This document shows, piece by piece, positions 18,736 to 25,645 of a DNA stretch of 64,000 bases (its first letter is position 1; every line of letters starts with the position of its first letter). Origin of the DNA: Bacteroidota bacterium (lineage in GTDB: Bacteria; Bacteroidota; Bacteroidia; Chitinophagales; Chitinophagaceae); assembly GCA_025363385.1 (NCBI GenBank), contig JANYEA010000117.1:1-64000 (forward strand), given 5' to 3'. The notes under the pieces are model-generated. The model was given only the letters and a program-made list of their open reading frames with translations, was not told where the DNA came from and did not search any database. The position numbers were made by a program, and so were the translations under genes.

Positions 18736-21465
18736 TTATTCAAATTTACTGGTCAATACTGTATGTGGAATTTCAACAATAAAAAAAGCACCCACATTTT
18801 CTGAATTTTCTATCCAGATTTTCCCTTGATGCATTTCAACAATTCTTTTACAAATTGCTAATCCCAATCCGCTTCCTTCTGGCTTTTTTAAAGTTTGATT
18901 TTTTGCCTGAAAGAATTTATCAAAGACCAATTCCTGTAACTCAATTGGTATCCCAACACCATCGTCTTTTATGGAAATGCGATAAATGTTATCTTGATAA
19001 TTTGCTTCAACTTGAATATTCTTTTTTGCGTGTTTAATTGCATTGGAAGTTAGGTTATAAAATACCTGTGTAAGCAAATCAACATCTCCTTCTAAAAGCG
19101 GCATTAGGGTTTGAATATTGAAATGGATCTGCAATCCTTTGTCTTTTAATAATTGACGTGCACTATCTTCAATATCATATAATAAAGCCCCTAATTCTAT
19201 ACCAGATAGATTTAATTGAGTTCTGCCGCTTTCATACCTTTCTAGGTTTAAAACCTGAGTGATTAAATGACTTAACCTTTCAGTCTCCTTAATGATAGAT
19301 TCTAAATAAATATTTTTTTCGGGATCAGGTATATCTGGGTTATCATGCACAATCTCACTTAATGCCCGAATTGAAGTAAGAGGAGTTCGCAATTCATGAG
19401 TAACCGTATAGAGGAATTCATCTTTCATTTCATCTATTTGTTTCAATTGCTGATTTGCAATTCGTAGTCCTTCTGTTGCTTTACTTAATTCTAACGATTT
19501 TCTTCTTAACTCTTTGTTTGTTTCTTTCATCAACTGACTCTCACGAAGTATTTTCAAAACTTCATCAATACTTAGCTCTTCTTCTTTTACAACATTTTTA
19601 ACCATAATACGGGCAGAAGCCGAGCCAATTGCACCTGCTAAAACTCTTTCTGCAAAACTAACTAACATAGGATCTGCTTTACCAGATTTTGTAAGATTTA
19701 CTTTTTGACGCCGAGCATAGCCAGCTAATAAATAATCAGTTCTGGGTTTACCAATGAAATTGTAGAGCAATGAAGTAATATCTGGAATAAATGCAGTACC
19801 CTTTCTAACAATTGATCCTTCTGCACTTTGTACCGAATGTTTAAATATATCAACAAACATTTCAGCCTGATATAATTCTTCTTTATTTCTTTCAGAAAAC
19901 AATGATATTCCAACAAAGAAAAAGGTATTAAAAAACATACTCCAGAAAAAACCATGCGTGATGGTGTCAAAGCCACTCATTCCAAAAAGCTCAAGTGGCT
20001 TTAAAATCTTAATATTAAATAAGCCTTCTTTTAAAATGGTTTCGTTCAAAAATCCTGCTCCAACAATATAAGGTACAACAAGTGTATAAAACCATACAAC
20101 AAAGCCAACAAGAATAGCCACTAAGGCTGCATTTTTATTGGCTCGTTTCCAATAAATACCCAAAATAACAGCCGGTGCAAATTGCGCTACTGCAGTAAAC
20201 GAAACCAATCCGATTGAAACAAGTGAATATTTTTCTGCTACGGTTCTATCATACAAATAAGCCATCAAAATAATAACGACGATGCTTATTCTTCTACTGC
20301 TTATCACAACAAGTCGAAAATATTTTTCAAAATTCATCTTAAAAAAAGAAGATAAAAACAATAATAATGGCATTACAATATGATTGCTGATCATAGTACT
20401 TAGCGCAATGGTTTCTACAATAATCATACTGCTTGCTGCAGAGAATCCACCAATGTATACCATCGTAACCAGCCATGGCTGGTGTGCCTTTATGGGCAAC
20501 GCTAAAACATAAGTATCTGCATTAATATTTTGTCCATTGAAAATGATAGAGCCTCCAAATGCAATTGGAACAACGAATAAATTAATTACCAAAAGATATA
20601 AAGGAAAAAGCCACATTGCTTTGTTTAAATGTTGCTCTTGCACGTTTTCAACAACAGATATTTGAAATTGTCTAGGCAAGAATAAGACTGCTAACATCGA
20701 TAGCATCATCATTGCAAACATTTGTACGTACATTTTATTATCCTGCACTACAAATAATTTTTGAAAACTTGGTAGTTCTGCAGATTTCTTGATAACCTCT
20801 CCAAAACCATTGAATAAGAAAAATGTAACAAAAATTCCGGCAATTGTAAAGGCTAAAATTTTAATAATCGATTCAAATGCAATGGCTGCTACCATGCCTT
20901 CGTGTTTTTCTGTAGCATCAACACTTCTAGTTCCAAATAATATAACAAATGCTGATAAACCAATTGCTATATAAAAAATATTGTCGCTAAAAACATTAAA
21001 ATTATGTTGAATAACATGGGTGGTAGAAGTAACAATTTCAATACTACTACTAATGGCTTTCAGTTGAATAGCTATATATGGAATAATGCCAATTACTGAA
21101 AGAAGCGTAACTATCACACCTAAAGAAATGTTTTTACCATACCGCGTTGAAATAAAATCCGCTATACTGGTAATACGTTGTGTTTTAGAAATTCGAATAA
21201 TTTTCCGGAGCAAAATCCAAAATAAAGGAGCCATAATGGCCGGTCCAAGGTAAATATAAAGGAATTCAACACCTGTAGAAGTAACCCTTCCAACACTTCC
21301 AAAAAAAGTCCATGCTGTACAATAAACAGCAAGGGATAAAGCATATATGTAAGGATTGTTGATGATACTTTTATTGGCAGCAGATCGAAACTCTGCATAA
21401 TAACCAATTCCGAAAAGAATGATCAGGTAAAGAACAGACCATAATATGACTGCAATATTACTCAT
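18736..21465 (-). CDS. Sodium/solute symporter-histidine kinase (CbrA/CrbS type)
   Basis: A 909-residue membrane sensor kinase. Residues 1-525 are a sodium:solute symporter (SLC5-like) domain with about 13 membrane helices, including the conserved GGFSAASSMIIVETIALSTM segment (339-358). Residues about 560-625 look like the STAC linker (SFAERVLAGAIGSASARIMV). A short coiled coil (645-685) leads to HisKA with H690 in VTHELRTPL, then the ATPase with NLTSNAIKHA, DDGVGIP and GSGLGLAI. I see no PAS domain or own receiver. This is the plan of CbrA and CrbS, kinases tied to carbon and acetate control. Its 5' end overlaps the 73-residue membrane protein by 8 bases and its stop is one base before the receiver-synthetase gene, the likely phosphorylation target. 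ATG 21465 is chosen because 21504 would add a charged leader lying inside the upstream gene. Confidence 0.9.
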   Translation of the reverse strand: MSNIAVILWSVLYLIILFGIGYYAEFRSAANKSIINNPYIYALSLAVYCTAWTFFGSVGRVTSTGVEFLYIYLGPAIMAPLFWILLRKIIRISKTQRITSIADFISTRYGKNISLGVIVTLLSVIGIIPYIAIQLKAISSSIEIVTSTTHVIQHNFNVFSDNIFYIAIGLSAFVILFGTRSVDATEKHEGMVAAIAFESIIKILAFTIAGIFVTFFLFNGFGEVIKKSAELPSFQKLFVVQDNKMYVQMFAMMMLSMLAVLFLPRQFQISVVENVQEQHLNKAMWLFPLYLLVINLFVVPIAFGGSIIFNGQNINADTYVLALPIKAHQPWLVTMVYIGGFSAASSMIIVETIALSTMISNHIVMPLLLFLSSFFKMNFEKYFRLVVISSRRISIVVIILMAYLYDRTVAEKYSLVSIGLVSFTAVAQFAPAVILGIYWKRANKNAALVAILVGFVVWFYTLVVPYIVGAGFLNETILKEGLFNIKILKPLELFGMSGFDTITHGFFWSMFFNTFFFVGISLFSERNKEELYQAEMFVDIFKHSVQSAEGSIVRKGTAFIPDITSLLYNFIGKPRTDYLLAGYARRQKVNLTKSGKADPMLVSFAERVLAGAIGSASARIMVKNVVKEEELSIDEVLKILRESQLMKETNKELRRKSLELSKATEGLRIANQQLKQIDEMKDEFLYTVTHELRTPLTSIRALSEIVHDNPDIPDPEKNIYLESIIKETERLSHLITQVLNLERYESGRTQLNLSGIELGALLYDIEDSARQLLKDKGLQIHFNIQTLMPLLEGDVDLLTQVFYNLTSNAIKHAKKNIQVEANYQDNIYRISIKDDGVGIPIELQELVFDKFFQAKNQTLKKPEGSGLGLAICKRIVEMHQGKIWIENSENVGAFFIVEIPHTVLTSKFE

Positions 21466-21679
21466 CCTTTTTTTTCTTGTTTTTAAACAGGCGACTGTCG
21501 GCAATAAGCCAAGTAAGGAAAATAAGTATCAGCCAAAGAACAAAAATGTAGAAGTACAGCTGAGGAACCCCAAGAATAGTTAAGTTCCCATTCATCATTT
21601 TAACAAAAGGAAAACTAAACAACATCATAAACAATATGCTTAGAAATAATAAACGTTGTTCTTTAAGTTTCTCTTTCAT
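21458..21679 (-). CDS. Small two-helix membrane protein, symporter partner
   Basis: A 73-residue protein with two hydrophobic helices (about 10-28 and 40-60) and a Lys-rich tail. ILGVPQLYFYIF before the second helix resembles the short accessory subunits (DUF3311-type) commonly encoded beside SLC5-type symporters. It overlaps the symporter-kinase start by 8 bases, so the two are translationally coupled and probably form a complex. I infer it helps the symporter domain fold or work; no catalytic residue is visible. Confidence 0.7.
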   Translation of the reverse strand: MKEKLKEQRLLFLSILFMMLFSFPFVKMMNGNLTILGVPQLYFYIFVLWLILIFLTWLIADSRLFKNKKKKDE

Positions 21680-21690
21680 AAAACAGAAAT

Positions 21691-21727
21691 AACCGTTAAT
21701 GGAGAATTTTATTCACCATTAACGGTT
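21691..21727 (-). promoter_or_regulatory. Strong stem-loop before the sensor-kinase genes
   Basis: A perfect 12-bp inverted repeat, AACCGTTAATGG (21691-21702) and CCATTAACGGTT (21716-21727), whose 13-base loop can form four more pairs. On the minus-strand transcript it sits between the 87-residue gene and the 73-residue gene, ending 11 bases before the latter's start. The bases after it are not a clear U run, so it looks more like an RNA-processing, stabilising or attenuating element than a full terminator. Confidence 0.55.
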
Positions 21728-21740
21728 TGTATAAAAAAGA

Positions 21741-22004
21741 TTACAAAGGCTTAGTATCGTAATCTGTTAATTCAGAACTAGCTTCAGGAAGATGATCATA
21801 ATTACCTTCTAACGCATACAATCCGAATAAAATAAAACCAATCGCAATCGGGTAGAAAACAGTAATAAATACACCCCACTGAATCATTGTATCGGTACCA
21901 GGTTTTTTGGCAATTTCGCTACTTGCAGTTTGTAAAAGATAATGGATAGCAAGAGGACCTAAAACAATCCAAACTAATCCAAGGTATTTTTTTAAAGCAT
22001 TCAT
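21741..22004 (-). CDS. Small membrane protein (two helices)
   Basis: An 87-residue protein with hydrophobic segments at about 8-26 and 43-65 and an acidic C-terminus. It lies 35 bases downstream of the MFS gene and 61 bases before the 73-residue gene. I do not recognise a characterised family, though similar small proteins occur beside carboxylate carriers in Bacteroidota. Likely an accessory subunit of the MFS carrier or the symporter-kinase, by position only. Confidence 0.62.
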   Translation of the reverse strand: MNALKKYLGLVWIVLGPLAIHYLLQTASSEIAKKPGTDTMIQWGVFITVFYPIAIGFILFGLYALEGNYDHLPEASSELTDYDTKPL

Positions 22005-22039
22005 ATTTTTACTTTTAAGATTTTGAATAATAAGATATT

Positions 22040-23578
22040 TTAACGGTCAACTTCTGGGTCAATTCTATTGCTGATATATACCGCACCAATAACTAAACAA
22101 ACAGCTGCTATAATAATCGGATACATTAGACCTACAATTTTGTTATCAACATAAATGGTTGTTAGTAAGGTTGCAATAAATGGTGTTAATCCACCGAATA
22201 CCCCATTACCAATATGATATGGCAACGACATAGAAGTATACCTGATCTTGGTAGGGAATAATTCTACCAGGAAGGCTGCAATAGGACCATATACTAAGGT
22301 TACATACAGAATTAATATAAATACTATGCCCACCATTTTCCAATAATCACTACTACTTAAGGTTTTTGAAATAGCTACAACAGGTTTCTTGGTTGTTTTA
22401 CCTGCGGCAGCATAAGCAGTATCTGTTTTGGTGGTAACCATATTCATGCCATCCGAAAAATATGCTTTGGTTACTACCTTACGAATTGAATCAGTTGAAT
22501 TTGGAATTGCTATAAATGTTGAATCGATTTTTTTATTTGCAACGATTTCTGTTTTTTGTTTTGCATCAGCAATATTGAAAAGAGAAGTAAATAAAAAATT
22601 ATAAGAAATGATCGCTAAGAACATCCCAGAAAGCATAATCCACTTTCTTCCAATTTTATCACTGAGCGTAGCAAATACCACAAAGAATGGAGTGGCAAAT
22701 AAGATCCCCCAGATCAAGATGGTTCTTGATTGATCAAATTCTACTTTACAAACATTTTCAATAAATGATTGAGCGTAGAACTGACCTGTATACCATACAA
22801 CACCTTGTCCCATAGTTGCTCCGAACAAAGCCAATAAAACCATTTTTAAATTTGCTTTATGTCCAAAACTTTCTTTCAAAGGATTTACTGATGTTTTTCC
22901 TTCAGATTTCAATTTTGAATACATCGGCGATTCAGCCATTCGTAACCTGATATAGATAGATACTAATACCAACAAACTAGAAATCCAAAATGGTATTCTC
23001 CAGCCCCAGTCGTTAAATTTTGCAATTGATTTTGCCTGGTCTGCATCAAGAAAGTGACGAGTCATTAAAATCACTCCAAGAGATATAAATAAACCCAGAG
23101 TAGCGGTTGTTTGAATCCATGAAGTAAAATAACCTCTTCTATGAACAGGAGCATGTTCAGCAACATAAGTGGCAGCACCACCATATTCACCACCCAATGC
23201 TAGTCCTTGTATTAAACGAAATAGTAAAACTAAAATGGGTGCTAAAAAACCAATGCTTTCATAACTAGGTATACAACCTATTGCAAATGTAGATCCACCC
23301 ATTAAAACTAAAGTAAGTAGGAATGTGTATTTACGTCCTACCATATCACCCAGTCTTCCAAAAACCAAAGCTCCAAATGGTCGCACAATAAATCCTGCTG
23401 CAAAAGTTGCAAGGGTAGAAAGTAACGCTGCTGTTGGATTTGTTTTAGGGAAAAATTGATTTGCGATTACCACGGCAAGACTGCCGAAAATATAAAAATC
23501 GTACCATTCAATCAGGGTTCCAAGTGAGGATGCTCCAATCACTTTCCAGATTCCCTTTGTTTCGTTATTATTACTCAT
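22040..23578 (-). CDS. MFS transporter, metabolite:H+ symporter type
   Basis: A 512-residue major facilitator with 12 membrane helices, of the metabolite:proton symporter group (ProP/ShiA/KgtP-like). The loop 2-3 signature is GRLGDMVGRKYT (residues 74-85), helix 4-5 has RLIQGLALGGEYGGA, and loop 8-9 has DKIGRK. An extra stretch at residues 335-410, rich in Thr, Lys and Asp, lengthens the extracytoplasmic loop between helices 9 and 10; most relatives are about 430 residues. It is 38 bases downstream of the porin gene. In this locus a short monocarboxylate such as acetate or propionate is the natural guess for the substrate; sequence alone does not prove it. Confidence 0.85.
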   Translation of the reverse strand: MSNNNETKGIWKVIGASSLGTLIEWYDFYIFGSLAVVIANQFFPKTNPTAALLSTLATFAAGFIVRPFGALVFGRLGDMVGRKYTFLLTLVLMGGSTFAIGCIPSYESIGFLAPILVLLFRLIQGLALGGEYGGAATYVAEHAPVHRRGYFTSWIQTTATLGLFISLGVILMTRHFLDADQAKSIAKFNDWGWRIPFWISSLLVLVSIYIRLRMAESPMYSKLKSEGKTSVNPLKESFGHKANLKMVLLALFGATMGQGVVWYTGQFYAQSFIENVCKVEFDQSRTILIWGILFATPFFVVFATLSDKIGRKWIMLSGMFLAIISYNFLFTSLFNIADAKQKTEIVANKKIDSTFIAIPNSTDSIRKVVTKAYFSDGMNMVTTKTDTAYAAAGKTTKKPVVAISKTLSSSDYWKMVGIVFILILYVTLVYGPIAAFLVELFPTKIRYTSMSLPYHIGNGVFGGLTPFIATLLTTIYVDNKIVGLMYPIIIAAVCLVIGAVYISNRIDPEVDR

Positions 23579-23616
23579 GCGGCAAGTTTTGTGTTTTAAT
23601 AAATTAAGATAAGAAT

Positions 23617-24963
23617 TTAAAATGAGTATGAAGAGATGAATAGAATTCTATTATCTGTTACTGAATTTGTTGTGCCAGTAACTTTTGCATTTGATTCTGC
23701 TGCTCCATATGCAGCAGTAGTAATTTCAGCTTCTAAACCAAATTTGAATTTACCTGAAATGGTTTCTAAGCGCGGTGATATCCGAAATATATTTGCTATA
23801 GAAGTTTTACTGGCTGTAATACCTCTCGAATAAGATGCTACTGCATTATCTTTAGAAGCTCCATTATTATAAGTATATCCTACAAATATTCCAGGTATCA
23901 CTTTCTTTCCGGTTCCCATTATTTCAACCCAATATGAATTAACAGTAATGGGTTTATAGGTAACGGCAGGTGCTGTTCCATATGCTAAATATCCTCCGAT
24001 CATTAAATGATCGTACATATTCTGACCAGTTAAAAATTCAGCTTTTGCAATCACTGCTTTGGTAGTGATTTTAGCATAGGTTTCAAAAGTAAGGCTATTG
24101 ACTCTTTCAGTTGATACAACATATGTTAACGCTCCAACTGCATAAGCTGCGCTAAGTGCTGGTCTTAATGATTTGTAATCAAATGCAATTCCTGCTAAAA
24201 AGTTTTTGCCTTTATATTGCAATTGCGCATGTAAGTTGGGTACTACTGCATTACTAATATATGCCTGACTACCAACGGCAGCACCTAATGCAATATTAGT
24301 ACCTGGTCCACTACTTACAAATGCTTCTGTTTGTGATATAGCTGCTAAAATTAAATTAAACTCTTTTCCAAATTTTTGAGTGAGTCTAATTTGAGGGTTT
24401 CGAGCAAAAGGTTGAAAAGGCATTCCTGTATTAAAACTTAATACCCCAGGGAAACAATCAGTAACAAATAGTGGATGCCAATATTGTCCTAAAGCCAGTT
24501 GTGTTTTTGGCCAATCCAATCGAGCAATGGCATGTCTTAATCGAAATACATTTTCATTACCATTTGCATTTCCAAAAAATTCAGCTTCAATTCCACCAGA
24601 AGTTTTTGCACCAAATGCATCAGGCCCATTTACGGTTCCCACCAATCTAGTGGTAATAGCTAACATATCGAGCGATGGTGCTGCATTGATATCTTTTCCA
24701 TTGATATCATTATTCACATTTGCAGGGTAAAGTAATAATTCCCCCTGATTTGCTGGTCGGGCAGAAACTACCTGACGGGAATCAAAAAAAATATCATTTC
24801 GGATAAAACCTGAAAATTTGATTCCCCAATTTGGATCTTCTTTTTTTTCAGGAGGTTTAACAGACGTTTCTTTAGGCGGTTCTGCTTCTTTTACCGGAGA
24901 ATTTTGTGCATTTGCTATACCGGCAGATAGCAAGATGCAAGCTATAAAAATCCTTTTTTTCAT
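23617..24963 (-). CDS. Outer-membrane beta-barrel porin
   Basis: A 448-residue outer-membrane protein. A signal peptide covers residues 1-19 (ends IANAQ), then a Pro/Lys/Glu-rich linker to about residue 45, then amphipathic beta strands to the C-terminal Phe (ISSYSF), the usual barrel end signal. FSGFIRNDIFFDSRQ at the first strand and the pattern of strands recall DcaP-like porins of Bacteroidota. It is the first gene of the minus-strand carrier/kinase operon and probably admits the substrate through the outer membrane. A 10-11-bp inverted repeat stands six bases before its ATG. Confidence 0.78.
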   Translation of the reverse strand: MKKRIFIACILLSAGIANAQNSPVKEAEPPKETSVKPPEKKEDPNWGIKFSGFIRNDIFFDSRQVVSARPANQGELLLYPANVNNDINGKDINAAPSLDMLAITTRLVGTVNGPDAFGAKTSGGIEAEFFGNANGNENVFRLRHAIARLDWPKTQLALGQYWHPLFVTDCFPGVLSFNTGMPFQPFARNPQIRLTQKFGKEFNLILAAISQTEAFVSSGPGTNIALGAAVGSQAYISNAVVPNLHAQLQYKGKNFLAGIAFDYKSLRPALSAAYAVGALTYVVSTERVNSLTFETYAKITTKAVIAKAEFLTGQNMYDHLMIGGYLAYGTAPAVTYKPITVNSYWVEIMGTGKKVIPGIFVGYTYNNGASKDNAVASYSRGITASKTSIANIFRISPRLETISGKFKFGLEAEITTAAYGAAESNAKVTGTTNSVTDNRILFISSYSF

Positions 24964-24969
24964 GGCAAT

Positions 24970-25013
24970 TTTTTAGGTTCTGTGAACTATCAATCGTTCT
25001 CCGAACCTAAAAA
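24970..25013 (-). promoter_or_regulatory. Inverted repeat in the porin leader
   Basis: TTTTTAGGTTC (24970-24980) and its exact complement GAACCTAAAAA (25003-25013) are separated by 22 bases. The inner arm continues as GTTC-TGT-GAAC (24977-24987), an alternative small hairpin. On the porin transcript the stem ends six bases before the start codon, so it could hide the start region; as DNA it could be an operator. Confidence 0.5.
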
Positions 25014-25030
25014 GAATGTAGCTGAAAAAT

Positions 25031-25048
25031 GGTATAGTTGGTATAGTT
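25031..25048. repeat. Tandem GGTATAGTT repeat upstream of the porin gene
   Basis: GGTATAGTT occurs twice head to tail. Its complement reads AACTATACCAACTATACC and contains TATACCAA, which also occurs in the acs-side repeat at 25563-25570. It lies 68 bases upstream of the porin start. Candidate operator. Confidence 0.45.
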
Positions 25049-25099
25049 ACGGTAATGATATATTTATTACGATAGAAAATGGACTGATTTAAATTGGAA

Positions 25100-25522
25100 T
25101 TACATGGATTTAAGTCGCTCCCATTTGATCATCATATACTTGTCACCTAACTCTGTAATGATCATACCAGCATTTTTTAAATTTTGCGGATTCGCTATGA
25201 ATAGCGATAGTTCTGTGAGTGTAAGTACTTTATAGGAAGGGGCATAATCGTAGTTCTCTGGGGCTTTTACTTTGTACTTTTTAACCCAGTTGATCACACT
25301 CACATGACTAACCCCGAGAATTCTTTCAATTTCCCTGTATGTTACCCCTTCAATATGGAGCTGTAATGCTTTGATTACATAATAGGGATCAATATTTTTA
25401 CCTTCTTTTTCTACAGTGAAATGATACCCGCATTTTTTGCAATGAAACCGCTGACGTTCTTTTACAATACCACTTTTAGTAGTATTTTCAGACTTACACT
25501 TTGGGCAATTTCTGGTTTTCAT
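25100..25522 (-). CDS. InsA-like zinc-ribbon/HTH protein, candidate local regulator
   Basis: A 140-residue protein. Residues 1-40 carry a zinc ribbon with CPKCKS and CKKCGYHF (CxxC-x17-CxxC), and residues about 48-85 a helix-turn-helix (GVTYREIERILGVSHVSVINW), together the layout of the IS1 InsA protein. A further 55 residues (about 86-140) are unlike any transposase catalytic domain I know. There is no InsB-like gene beside it and I see no terminal repeats, so it does not look like part of an active element. It lies between the porin operon and acs and is divergent from acs. I infer a domesticated DNA-binding protein that controls one or both neighbours, with the flanking TATACCAA-type repeats as possible sites. 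Fold is fairly sure; role is inference. Confidence 0.68.
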   Translation of the reverse strand: MKTRNCPKCKSENTTKSGIVKERQRFHCKKCGYHFTVEKEGKNIDPYYVIKALQLHIEGVTYREIERILGVSHVSVINWVKKYKVKAPENYDYAPSYKVLTLTELSLFIANPQNLKNAGMIITELGDKYMMIKWERLKSM

Positions 25523-25543
25523 TTTGAAAAATTTTCATTTGTA

Positions 25544-25578
25544 TATACTAATTTAGCAAGAGTATACCAATTTAGCAA
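25544..25578. repeat. Two direct repeats TATAC(T/C)AATTTAGCAA, 19 bases apart
   Basis: The 16-base unit occurs at 25544-25559 and 25563-25578 with one mismatch and a 19-base period, close to two helical turns. It lies between the divergent InsA-like and acs genes, within the space where both promoters must be. AATTTAG also approaches a -7 element. Candidate paired operator. Confidence 0.55.
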
Positions 25579-25579
25579 A

Positions 25580-25642
25580 AATCGTTTTAAGAAAGCTTGT
25601 AAGATTTTAAATCTGCTGTACATTAGTGTCCTTAAAACGATT
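25580..25642 (+). promoter_or_regulatory. Structured leader next to the acs start codon
   Basis: A perfect 12-bp inverted repeat, AATCGTTTTAAG (25580-25591) and CTTAAAACGATT (25631-25642), with an inner AGATT/AATCT hairpin (25602-25614). The second arm ends three bases before ATG 25646. If transcribed it could hold the start region in a stem; if acting as DNA it is a large operator just after the direct repeats. Confidence 0.55.
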
Positions 25643-25645
25643 GCA

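Noticed and set aside
25100-25522. An intact IS1-type insertion sequence
   Set aside because: Only an InsA-like DNA-binding part is present; there is no InsB catalytic gene, no terminal inverted repeat pair around the gene that I can find, and no target duplication.
25421-25645. N-terminal extension of Acs (75 residues) by an upstream ATG
   Set aside because: It runs over the opposite-strand InsA-like gene, the direct repeats and the inverted repeat, and does not resemble Acs; Acs normally begins near MHYPYQITSFEQYEAEY.
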